Source: CALROG01 sp943369755 (lineage in GTDB: Bacteria > Pseudomonadota > Gammaproteobacteria > Burkholderiales > Burkholderiaceae_C). Taken from it: a DNA stretch of 64,000 bases. Under the pieces are notes generated by a model. The model did no database searches. It was not told the origin of the DNA and saw only the letters and a list, made by a program, of their open reading frames with translations. Positions 15,911-25,715 of this stretch are shown one piece after another. Every line of letters starts with the position of its first letter. The stretch's first letter is position 1. The stretch lies in the NCBI GenBank assembly GCA_943369755.1, contig CALROG020000008.1, positions 50,520 to 114,519 of the forward strand. The letters are read 5' to 3'. The position numbers and the translations under genes are program-made.

Positions 15911-17008
15911 ATGAGCGGCAACACCTTTGGCACCCTTTTCGCAGTCACCAATTTCGGTGAATCCCACGGCCCGGCGATTGGCTGCGTGATTGATGGCTGC
16001 CCGCCCGGCATGGCGCTTGCCGAGGCCGACATTCAGGGCGACCTGGACCGCCGCCGCCCCGGCACCAGCCGCCATGTGACCCAGCGCCAGGAAGAAGACA
16101 AGGTCGAGATTTTGTCGGGCGTTTATGAAGGCCAGACCACCGGCACACCGATTTGCCTGCTGATCCGCAACACCGACCAGCGCAGCAAGGACTACAGCGA
16201 AATCGCCCAGACCTTCCGGCCTGGCCATGCCGACTACAGCTACATCCAGAAGTACGGTTTGCGCGACCCGCGTGGGGGTGGCCGCTCGTCAGCCCGCCTC
16301 ACGGCACCCATGGTGGCCGCAGGCGCGGTGGCCAAGAAATGGCTGAAGCAAAAGTACGGCACCACCTTCAGGGGTTGCATGGCGCAGATCGGGGACGTCG
16401 TGATTCCGTTCGAGAGCTGGGAGCATGTGCCGCACAACCCGTTTTTTGCGCCCATGGCTGATGTGAGCCAGCTTGAGGCCTATATGGACAGCTTGCGCAA
16501 GGCCGGCGACTCCTGCGGCGCGCGTGTGCGGGTGACGGCCAGCAACATGCCGGTGGGCCTGGGCGAGCCACTGTTTGACAAGCTCGACGCCGACATCGCC
16601 TGGGCCATGATGGGCATTAACGCCGTCAAGGGTGTGGAAATCGGGGCTGGTTTTGGCAGCGTTACCCAACGTGGCACCACCCATGGCGACTCACTCTCGC
16701 CCCAAGGCTTCAAGACCAACAACGCCGGCGGAGTGCTGGGCGGCATTAGCACCGGGCAAGACCTTGACGTTGCCATTGCCATCAAGCCGACCAGCTCGAT
16801 CATCAGCCCGCGCCAGACCATCAACATGAAGGGCGAGGCCACTGAAGTCATCACCAAGGGCCGCCACGACCCCTGCGTGGGCATTCGCGCAACACCGATA
16901 GCCGAGGCCATGCTGGCATTGGTGGTGATGGAGCACGCGTTGCGCAACCGTGCCCAGAACGCCGACGTGGACGCGCCGTTGCCCGCCATTCAGGCTTCTT
17001 TTCTTTAG
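15911..17008 (+). CDS. aroC: Chorismate synthase
   Basis: Last common step of the shikimate pathway: eliminates phosphate from EPSP to give chorismate, using reduced FMN without net redox. The 365-residue length is normal. Family signatures are present: GESHGPAIGCVIDGCPPG at the N-terminus, RPGHADYSYIQKYG.RDPRGGGRSSAR in the middle and HDPCVGIRATPIAEAM near the C-terminus. aroQ lies 2.8 kb downstream on the same strand but is separated by other genes, so the two are not one operon. Confidence 0.98.
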   Translation: MSGNTFGTLFAVTNFGESHGPAIGCVIDGCPPGMALAEADIQGDLDRRRPGTSRHVTQRQEEDKVEILSGVYEGQTTGTPICLLIRNTDQRSKDYSEIAQTFRPGHADYSYIQKYGLRDPRGGGRSSARLTAPMVAAGAVAKKWLKQKYGTTFRGCMAQIGDVVIPFESWEHVPHNPFFAPMADVSQLEAYMDSLRKAGDSCGARVRVTASNMPVGLGEPLFDKLDADIAWAMMGINAVKGVEIGAGFGSVTQRGTTHGDSLSPQGFKTNNAGGVLGGISTGQDLDVAIAIKPTSSIISPRQTINMKGEATEVITKGRHDPCVGIRATPIAEAMLALVVMEHALRNRAQNADVDAPLPAIQASFL

Positions 17009-17073
17009 AAGGCACCAGCAGGCGTAGCATGGGCCGCCATGCGCTGGCCTTTGTCGGCGCGGGGAGTCTGGCC

Positions 17074-17493
17074 ATGGGTCTGTCGAACAACGCCTCCTGG
17101 TACTCGCGCTTTGCCAAGGCAACAGCGCATTTTTGTGGCCGCCCACGGGTTTTTACTTTCGCGGTGGCAACGATTCTGACCTGGCTGCTGACTGGCCCGT
17201 TGTTTGGGTTCAGCAATACCTGGCAACTGGTGGTGAACACCGCCACCACCATCATCACCTTCCTCATGGTGTTCCTGATCCAGAACACCCAGAACCGCGA
17301 CACCGAAGCCATCCAGATCAAGCTGGATGAACTGATCCGCGCCACCCAGGGTGCGCACAACGCCTTGCTGGACCTGGAAGAGCTTGAGGTGGAGGCGCTG
17401 GACGGCTTTCGTGGCCGCTACCAGGCGATGGCCCGTGCGGCGCGGGCTGACTTGGGCCTTGGCGGCAATGACACCGGGACTGCCGAGGCCTGA
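17074..17493 (+). CDS. Low-affinity iron permease family small membrane protein
   Basis: A 139-residue protein with two membrane helices (TFAVATILTWLLTGPLFGF and LVVNTATTIITFLMVFLIQN), followed by NTQNRDTEAIQIKLDELIRA and an amphipathic tail. This matches the family named for yeast Fet4; in bacteria the short version is found widely and transport is not proven. I prefer the ATG at 17074, which has GGGGAG seven bases ahead, to the one at 17029, which adds 15 unsupported residues and has no ribosome site. Confidence 0.8.
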   Translation: MGLSNNASWYSRFAKATAHFCGRPRVFTFAVATILTWLLTGPLFGFSNTWQLVVNTATTIITFLMVFLIQNTQNRDTEAIQIKLDELIRATQGAHNALLDLEELEVEALDGFRGRYQAMARAARADLGLGGNDTGTAEA

Positions 17494-17504
17494 GCGGCGC
17501 GATC

Positions 17505-17918
17505 TCAACGCGCGCTGCGCGACGTGCCGAGCTTGCTGGCGAGTTCGGTCTTGTAGACCACGGTGCCGACCGCCAGCACCGCAAAACTGATGGTGACGAA
17601 CAACAGGTACCAGGGCCAGCGCGTGGTGCGGCTGTGCAGCGTGGGCAAGGGGGCTGGGCGGCTCAGGCGGGGGCGCGCCTGCGCATTGGCCTGCTTGCGC
17701 TCGATCCATTGGTCATGTAGTTGGCGCTGGGACGGGTCCGACAGCACCTCGTAAGCCTTGTTCAGATTGGCCATCACGCGCGACGCGAACCGGTTGCCGG
17801 GCGACTTGTCCGGGTGGTAGCGCTGCGCCATGCGGCGATAGGCCGCGCGGATTTCGGTTGCCGGTGCATCGGGGGGCACTTGCAGGATGTCGTAGTAGCT
17901 TGGAATGGGTGCGCGCAT
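17505..17918 (-). CDS. DnaJ-domain membrane protein
   Basis: A 137-residue protein with an N-terminal J domain (about 6-68): YYDILQVPPDAPATEIRAAY and the diagnostic HPD in RYHPDKSPGNRFASRVM. A basic linker follows, then one C-terminal membrane helix (WYLLFVTISFAVLAVGTVVY). It would recruit and stimulate an Hsp70 (DnaK/HscA) at the inner membrane. The G/F and zinc domains of true DnaJ are missing. Repeat copy 5 lies directly upstream of its start, so its promoter must be within or beyond that element. Confidence 0.88.
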   Translation of the reverse strand: MRAPIPSYYDILQVPPDAPATEIRAAYRRMAQRYHPDKSPGNRFASRVMANLNKAYEVLSDPSQRQLHDQWIERKQANAQARPRLSRPAPLPTLHSRTTRWPWYLLFVTISFAVLAVGTVVYKTELASKLGTSRSAR

Positions 17919-17932
17919 CAGGATTTGGCTAA

Positions 17933-17988
17933 ATCTGGCTGTAGCCCGCGCGGATTCTACGTAAGCCGCTATCAAATTGGAAGCGACT
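17933..17988 (+). repeat. Dispersed 60-bp repeat, copy 5
   Basis: CTGGCTGTAGCCCGCGCGGA, then TAAGCCGCTATCAAATTGGA and AGCG. It occupies most of the 89-bp gap between the DnaJ-domain gene start and the exporter gene stop. Confidence 0.8.
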
Positions 17989-18007
17989 GTGTTGCGAAAA
18001 TGCTGCG

Positions 18008-18892
18008 TCAACGTGTCTGCGGCGGTGCCCGAAACGGGTTGAAGCCAGTAATCAGCGCGGTGGCTGCCAACACCAGCAGGCAACCTGGCAGCATGCCTGC
18101 CGTGACCGGTTCTTCCAGAAACAAGCCACCCCAGGTCACGCCGAACAGCGGAATCATGAAGGCCGAAGAGGTGGCGGCGCTGGCCGGAATTTCACGCATC
18201 AGCCGCATGCTGACCCAGTACATGAAGCCCGAAGTGACGCAGCCCAGTGTGGCCACTGCAACCCAGGCACCTGGGCTGGGCACCATGGTGGGGGTTGACG
18301 CACCCAGCGGCAGCAGCAGGACCAGTGTCGCCGCCACATGCACTGCCGCAGACGCCGGCAACGGCTGGTGCGCCAGGCTGGCGCGCTTCATCAATACGGC
18401 ACCTGTGCCATAGCTGGCGGCAGCCGCTGTGCAGGCCAACGCCGCCAGCAGCACCGGCGTTGTTACGGCGACCGGGCCCAGCTGCACCAGCAGGGCCACG
18501 CCGGTAAAGCCCACCGCGCACCCCACCAGCCGCCGCAGGGTCAGCTTTTCTTCTCCCATGGCGGCTGCGCCCAGCACGCCAAACAGCGGGGCCGTGGCGT
18601 TGAGCACGGCCGAGTAGCCTGCCGGAATGATCAACCCGGCCCAGCTAAACAACACGAAAGGCGCTACCACCGTCAGCAACGCCAGTGCGCCCAGCCGCGG
18701 CCAGGCCCCGGCGGCGGGCCAGCGCTGGCGCAGGGCGCGCATCAAGATGCCCAGCACCAAGGCGGCCAACAGGCAGCGGATACCGGCCAGACCAAACGGC
18801 CCGAAGGCCGGGCTGGCGATCCGGATCAGCGGAAACGAAGCGCCCCACATGGCAGACAGTGCAATCAGCTGGAAAAAATGGCGTGTTTTCAT
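18008..18892 (-). CDS. EamA-family (DMT superfamily) exporter
   Basis: A 294-residue inner-membrane protein with ten predicted helices in two EamA repeats (about 10-135 and 150-285). Typical strings are ALSAMWGASFPLIRIA at helix 1, GYSAVLNATAPLFGVLGA in the first repeat and SSAFMIPLFGVTWGGLFLEE in the second. The family exports amino acids, purines and related metabolites; the substrate here is unknown. The ATG at 18892 is preferred because the frame upstream codes for a Cys/His-rich stretch with no membrane character. Probably co-directional with the DnaJ-domain gene. Confidence 0.88.
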   Translation of the reverse strand: MKTRHFFQLIALSAMWGASFPLIRIASPAFGPFGLAGIRCLLAALVLGILMRALRQRWPAAGAWPRLGALALLTVVAPFVLFSWAGLIIPAGYSAVLNATAPLFGVLGAAAMGEEKLTLRRLVGCAVGFTGVALLVQLGPVAVTTPVLLAALACTAAAASYGTGAVLMKRASLAHQPLPASAAVHVAATLVLLLPLGASTPTMVPSPGAWVAVATLGCVTSGFMYWVSMRLMREIPASAATSSAFMIPLFGVTWGGLFLEEPVTAGMLPGCLLVLAATALITGFNPFRAPPQTR

Positions 18893-19011
18893 GGGGCAGG
18901 GCAGGCCATTGTGATGTGCTGGGGCGTTGCGCCGGTTGCAAACGGTAGCAAAGTGCTGGTTTCTGGCTGCACAATGCGAACACAGGCGACACAAGGCAGG
19001 GGAAAGAATTC

Positions 19012-19779
19012 ATGGGGCAGCTAAATTTCGTCCAGGAGGGCAAGGGGCCGATGCTGGTGCTGAGCCACGCTTTGGGCTGCGACTTGCACCAGTGGGATGA
19101 GGTCGCCAGCCTGCTGCGAACCCGCTACACCGTGCTGCGTTACGACCACCGCGGCCATGCAGGCTCGGCCGGTTTGCCTGGCCCCTATTCGATGGAAATC
19201 CTGGCCGATGATGCGGCCGCGTTGATTGAGGCAAACAGCACGGGCCCGGTGACCTTTGTCGGCCTGGTGCTGGGCGGCATGGTGGGGCAACAGCTTGCAG
19301 TGCGTTATCCGCACCTGATCAAGAGCATCGTGATGGCCAATGCCGCCAGCTACCTTGACGAGGCGATTCAGACACGGCTCAAAACGCGCATCCAGCTTGC
19401 GCTGGAGCAGGGCATGCAGGCGGTCGCTGACGAAGCCACGCCACTTTGGTTTTCCCCGACGTATCTGGCCAGTGCGTCCGGTGCGGCCAGGGCCGCCAAG
19501 CTTCGGGCCAGCCTGCTGGCGCTGGACCCCAAGGTCTATGCCGCGTGCTGCGAGGCCATGATGGAAGTGGACTACGGTGCCACCAATCCGCTCATTGCCT
19601 GCCCTACGCTGGTGATCGCCGGTGACTACGATGACGCCATTTCCGTGCGCACCGCCGAGTCCCTGTGCCGCAGCATCTCCGGCGCTGACCTGCGCACCCT
19701 GGCAACCGGGCGCATGAGCGCGGTGGAGCAGCCGCTGGAGTTTGCTAACCTTGTGCACGACTTCCTGAAATCACTATGA
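19012..19779 (+). CDS. Alpha/beta-hydrolase-fold protein resembling 3-oxoadipate enol-lactonase but lacking catalytic Ser and His
   Basis: A 255-residue protein with the PcaD-like frame: MLVLSHALGCDLHQWDEV, VLRYDHRGHAGS and a C-terminal VEQPLEFANLVHDFL. The nucleophile elbow, GxSxGG in the family, reads VGLVLGGMVG here, so Ser is Val86 (codon 19267-19269). The catalytic His position before SAVEQP is Arg234 (19711-19713) in TGRMSAVEQP. The acid region GDYDDAIS remains. The fold and frame are intact and the stop overlaps the aroQ start (ATGA, 19776-19779), so it is translated with aroQ. I read it as a pseudo-enzyme or a protein with a new role. Confidence 0.85.
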   Translation: MGQLNFVQEGKGPMLVLSHALGCDLHQWDEVASLLRTRYTVLRYDHRGHAGSAGLPGPYSMEILADDAAALIEANSTGPVTFVGLVLGGMVGQQLAVRYPHLIKSIVMANAASYLDEAIQTRLKTRIQLALEQGMQAVADEATPLWFSPTYLASASGAARAAKLRASLLALDPKVYAACCEAMMEVDYGATNPLIACPTLVIAGDYDDAISVRTAESLCRSISGADLRTLATGRMSAVEQPLEFANLVHDFLKSL

Positions 19780-20219
19780 AAACCGCTGTTGTCCTGAATG
19801 GCCCCAACCTGAATCTGCTGGGCACCCGTGAGCCGACTGTTTATGGCTCGCAGACGCTGGCCGACGTTGAAAAACTTTGCGCCGCCGCCTGCGCTGCGCA
19901 TGGCCTGGCGCTGGACTTTCGCCAGACCAACCACGAGGGCGTGCTGGTTGACTGGATTCAGGAAGCCGGCCGTGCCCAGGCGGCGGGCCAGGTGGCGGGT
20001 GTGATCCTGAACGCCGGTGCCTATACCCACACCAGTGTGGCGCTGCACGACGCCATCAAGGGCGCGGGCGTGACACTGATCGAGCTGCACATCAGCAACG
20101 TGCATGCGCGCGAGGCCTTTCGCCACCACAGTTTCATTTCACCCGCGGCCAGGGCCGTGATGGCCGGGTTCGGGGTACAGGGCTATGCGCTGGCGATTGC
20201 GGCGCTGGCGGGCTTTTAA
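19776..20219 (+). CDS. aroQ: Type II 3-dehydroquinate dehydratase
   Basis: Third step of the shikimate pathway: dehydrates 3-dehydroquinate to 3-dehydroshikimate as a cytoplasmic dodecamer. The 147-residue length is normal. Signatures: LNGPNLNLLGTREPTVYG at the N-terminus, where Arg and Tyr are catalytic, QTNHEGVLVDWI, ILNAGAYTHTSVALHDAI and ELHISNVHAREAFRHHS. Its ATG overlaps the stop of the degenerate hydrolase gene, showing translational coupling. Confidence 0.97.
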   Translation: MKTAVVLNGPNLNLLGTREPTVYGSQTLADVEKLCAAACAAHGLALDFRQTNHEGVLVDWIQEAGRAQAAGQVAGVILNAGAYTHTSVALHDAIKGAGVTLIELHISNVHAREAFRHHSFISPAARAVMAGFGVQGYALAIAALAGF

Positions 20220-20238
20220 ACGGCTTTGCGCTGGATTT

Positions 20239-20895
20239 ATGACCAAGACTCTCAAAATCGATTTCGTCTCCGACATCGCCTGCCCCTGGTGCGCGATCGG
20301 CCTGAGTGCGCTGGAGCAGGCGCTGGACCGCGTCAAGGGCGAGGTGCAGGCGCAGCTGCACTTTCAGCCGTTCGAGTTGAACCCGCAGATGGGCCCGCAA
20401 GGGCAGGACGTGGGCGAGCATCTGACGCAAAAGTACGGCTCCACGCCTGAGCAGCAGACGCAAATCCGCGAGACCATCCGCCAGCGCGGTGCCGACGTCG
20501 GCTTCACGTTCCGGCCCGAGGGGCGGGGCCGGGTCTGGAACACCTTTGATGCCCATCGCCTGCTGCATTGGGCCGGCCTGCAAGACGCGGCCCAACAGCA
20601 TGCGCTGAAACGGGCTTTGCTAGAAGCCTTGCACGGCCGTGGCGAGAACCCCAGCGCTACCGATGTGCTGGTGGCAGCCGCTGAGCGGGTCGGACTGGAC
20701 GCTGCCCGCGCGCGGGAGATTCTGGCCAGCGACGAGTTTGCGGCCGAGGTGCGTGCGCAGGAGCAGTACTACCTGAGCGCGGGCATCAACTCGGTGCCAG
20801 CCGTTATCTTCAACAACAAGCACCTGGTGTCGGGCGGCCAGCCGGTCGAGGTGTTTGAACGGGCCATTCGCCAGATCGCCGCCGAGACGGCCTGA
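20239..20895 (+). CDS. DsbA-family oxidoreductase, FrnE-like
   Basis: A 218-residue thioredoxin-fold protein with an inserted helical domain, of the FrnE / 2-hydroxychromene isomerase-like branch. It starts KIDFVSDIACPWCAIGLSAL, with an intact CPWC redox pair; the cis-proline loop is GINSVPAVIFNN and the end YLSAGINSVP..KHLVSGGQP is typical. There is no signal peptide, so it acts in the cytoplasm. The ATG at 20239 is preferred since upstream codons overlap the aroQ end. It probably follows aroQ on one transcript (19-bp gap) and converges with gcvP. Confidence 0.9.
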   Translation: MTKTLKIDFVSDIACPWCAIGLSALEQALDRVKGEVQAQLHFQPFELNPQMGPQGQDVGEHLTQKYGSTPEQQTQIRETIRQRGADVGFTFRPEGRGRVWNTFDAHRLLHWAGLQDAAQQHALKRALLEALHGRGENPSATDVLVAAAERVGLDAARAREILASDEFAAEVRAQEQYYLSAGINSVPAVIFNNKHLVSGGQPVEVFERAIRQIAAETA

Positions 20896-20904
20896 CCATG
20901 CCGC

Positions 20905-23796
<2,892 letters not shown>

Positions 23797-23816
23797 ATCG
23801 TTTCTCGCTTAAGAGC

Positions 23817-23866
23817 CCGTTCGCCCTGAGCATGTCGAAGGGCTTCGACATGCTCAGCCCGAACGG
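23817..23866. repeat. Near-perfect 24-bp inverted repeat between gcvH and gcvP
   Basis: The arms are 23817-23840 and 23843-23866, separated by only two bases and differing at two positions. Core strings are CCGTTCGCCCTGAGCATG on the left and CATGCTCAGCCCGAACGG on the right. A single-arm relative of it occurs inside dnaE2 (47274-47297). It lies inside the operon, where it would form a very stable hairpin in the message, and has no U-run. Confidence 0.85.
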
Positions 23867-23875
23867 TGAGGGGTT

Positions 23876-24247
23876 TCAGGCGTTGGCGGAAAAGGCGGTG
23901 TAGCGGGTCTCGTCCATCAGCGCGGCCAGTTGCGACGCATCAGACAGCCTGACCTTGAAGAACCAGCCCGCGTTCAGCGGGTCGGTGTTGGCCAGCGACG
24001 GGTCGACGCGCAGCGCTTCGTTCACCTCGGTCACTTCGCCGCTGACCGGCATGTACACATCGGCCGCGGCCTTCACGGACTCCACCACACCGGCGGTTTC
24101 CTTTTGCGTGTAAGTCTTGCCCACTTCAGGCAGATCCACAAACACCACGTCGCCCAGCGCGTCCTGCGCATGGTGCGTGATGCCGACGACGGCAATGTCG
24201 CCCTCAACCTTCAGCCATTCGTGATCTTCGGTGTACTTGATGCTCAT
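23876..24247 (-). CDS. gcvH: Glycine cleavage system H protein
   Basis: The 123-residue lipoyl carrier shuttles the aminomethyl intermediate between GcvP, GcvT and dihydrolipoamide dehydrogenase. The lipoylation site is Lys59 in GVVESVKAAADVYMPVSG. Other family strings are YTEDHEWLKVEGD, GITHHAQDALGDVVFVDLP and NAGWFFKVRL. A good ribosome site (AGGAG) precedes the ATG. Second gene of the operon. Confidence 0.97.
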   Translation of the reverse strand: MSIKYTEDHEWLKVEGDIAVVGITHHAQDALGDVVFVDLPEVGKTYTQKETAGVVESVKAAADVYMPVSGEVTEVNEALRVDPSLANTDPLNAGWFFKVRLSDASQLAALMDETRYTAFSANA

Positions 24248-24260
24248 GAGGTTCTCCTAA

Positions 24261-24283
24261 TGGGGGTCAGATTCCAATTAATT
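24261..24283. repeat. GGGGTCAGATTCCAATT short repeat, gcv copy
   Basis: TGGGGGTCAGATTCCAATTA, continuing ATT, in the gcvT-gcvH gap. The gcvT stop (TTA at 24278-24280 on this strand) lies inside it. The same motif is found inside dnaE2 at 47248-47265. Confidence 0.75.
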
Positions 24284-25408
24284 GCCGCGGTAGTAATGGG
24301 CGGGCGTGAAAGGCATGGCAGCCACTTCCATCGGCACGGCCTTGCCGCGCACGATAGCGTTCACGCGGGTGCCGATGGCTGCATATTCGGTGCCAACGTA
24401 GCCCATGGCCACGGGCTTGTCCACGGTGGGGCCCAGGAGGCCGCTGGTGACTTCGCCGATGCGCTGGCCTGCGGCGTTGTGCAGCTCGGTGTGGTCGCGC
24501 ACGGGCACGCGTTCCAGCGCCACCAGGCCCACGCGCTTGCGCGCCAGACCCTGGCCGGCCAGCTGGGCCAGCACGCGGTCGGCACCAGGAAAGCCGCCTT
24601 CGCGCGCGCCACCGGTGCGCCGGACCTTTTGCAGGGCCCAGTTCAGGGCGGCTTCTACCGGTGTGGTGGTGGTGTCGATGTCGTTGCCGTACAGGCACAG
24701 GCCGGCTTCCAGCCGCAGCGAATTGCGTGCACCCAGGCCAATGGGCTTGACCTCAGGCTGGGCCAGCAGGGCGCGGGCAAAAGGCTCGGCGTGGGTGGGC
24801 GGGATCGAGATTTCAAAACCGTCTTCACCCGTGTAGCCGCTGCGCGTGATGAACAGGTCGGCTCCTTCCCAGATGTAGTGGCCGCCAGTCATGAAGACCA
24901 GCTTGTCCAGCCCCGTGAGCAGCCTTGACAGGGCGGTGACGGCCTGCGGCCCCTGCAGCGCCAGCAAGGCCTGGTCGGGCATGGGCAGCACGGCGCAGTG
25001 CGCCCCGATTTTTTCCTGGATGTGGGCAATGTCGCCGACCTTGCAGGCCCCGTTGACGATGACGAACAGGTCCGCGCCGCGGTTGACGAACATCAGGTCG
25101 TCGATGATCGTGCCCTCGTCCGTCAGCAGCAGGCCGTAGCGCTGCTTGCCTTCGGCCAGGCCGATCACATCTACCGGCATAAGGGTCTCGAACGCCGCGG
25201 CGGCGGCGGGGCCGGCCAGTCGCAGCTGGCCCATGTGCGACACGTCAAACAAACCGGCGGCGCTACGGGTGTGGTGGTGCTCGGCCATCAAACCGGCGGG
25301 GTACTGCACCGGCATTGAATAGCCGGCAAACGCCACCATCCGCGCGCCCAGTTCAAGGTGCAGTGCATGCAGCGGGGTGGTCTGCAATGTTTCGGCGGGT
25401 GCGGGCAT
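24278..25408 (-). CDS. gcvT: Aminomethyltransferase, T-protein of the glycine cleavage system
   Basis: The 376-residue tetrahydrofolate-dependent enzyme releases ammonia from the aminomethyl-lipoyl group and makes 5,10-methylene-THF. Family strings: GARMVAFAGYSMPVQYPAG, GLFDVSHMGQLRLAGPAA, the folate-binding DLMFVNRGAD and YTGEDGFEISIP, and LGARNSLRLEAGLCLYGNDI. It is the first gene of the operon, behind a tandem glycine riboswitch. Its final codon region merges with the short GGGGTCAGATTCC repeat. Confidence 0.97.
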   Translation of the reverse strand: MPAPAETLQTTPLHALHLELGARMVAFAGYSMPVQYPAGLMAEHHHTRSAAGLFDVSHMGQLRLAGPAAAAAFETLMPVDVIGLAEGKQRYGLLLTDEGTIIDDLMFVNRGADLFVIVNGACKVGDIAHIQEKIGAHCAVLPMPDQALLALQGPQAVTALSRLLTGLDKLVFMTGGHYIWEGADLFITRSGYTGEDGFEISIPPTHAEPFARALLAQPEVKPIGLGARNSLRLEAGLCLYGNDIDTTTTPVEAALNWALQKVRRTGGAREGGFPGADRVLAQLAGQGLARKRVGLVALERVPVRDHTELHNAAGQRIGEVTSGLLGPTVDKPVAMGYVGTEYAAIGTRVNAIVRGKAVPMEVAAMPFTPAHYYRGN

Positions 25409-25476
25409 GCGGTGTTCTCCGGGGCAAACCTTGAATCCATGGCGCGGCCTGGTTCAAGACCCCGCCATGGGCTGCC

Positions 25477-25676
25477 CCTGCTGTCCGCTCTACCTGAGAG
25501 ATTCACACCGGCGATGCGGCATTTGCTCCTTCGGTGGACCACCTCGGGGGTGGCCTCTCTCCAGCAAGGAAACACCCCTTGCGGGGTGCTTCGTCAGTCC
25601 TTTTTGCCTGAGCGTTCGGAGTGTTCCTGCGCCTTCGGCGGCCTCCTCAAGGGAAGCGCTCTCCTGACCGTCTGGA
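25477..25676 (-). promoter_or_regulatory. Tandem (two-aptamer) glycine riboswitch controlling gcvT-gcvH-gcvP
   Basis: Read on the minus strand, aptamer 1 runs from GGTCAGGAGAGCGC (near 25669) through CCGCCGAAGGCGCAGGAA to CTCAGGCAAAAAGGACTGA (near 25593). Aptamer 2 runs from GCTGGAGAGAGGCC (near 25565) through CACCGAAGGAGCAA to CTCTCAGGTAGAGCGGACAG (near 25477). The paired GGAGAG starts, CGAAGG..GCAA cores and CTCAGG ends are the hallmarks of the gcvT class, and the gcvT start is 69 bases downstream. A TAGAAT -10-like box lies just upstream at 25676-25681. Glycine binding is expected to switch expression on. Confidence 0.95.
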
Positions 25677-25699
25677 TTCTACCGCGCTGTCCAGGAAGG

Positions 25700-25714
25700 C
25701 CAGCGGGGCGCTGG
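25700..25714 (-). terminator. Possible terminator hairpin after dctM
   Basis: CCAGCG-CCC-CGCTGG forms a 6-bp stem directly after the dctM stop and before the gcv promoter and riboswitch. It lacks a U-run, so it may be only a partial block to read-through. Confidence 0.35.
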
Positions 25715-25715
25715 C

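Noticed and set aside
19012..19779. Assignment as pcaD (3-oxoadipate enol-lactonase)
   Set aside because: The fold fits, but the catalytic Ser and His are missing and no protocatechuate genes flank it.
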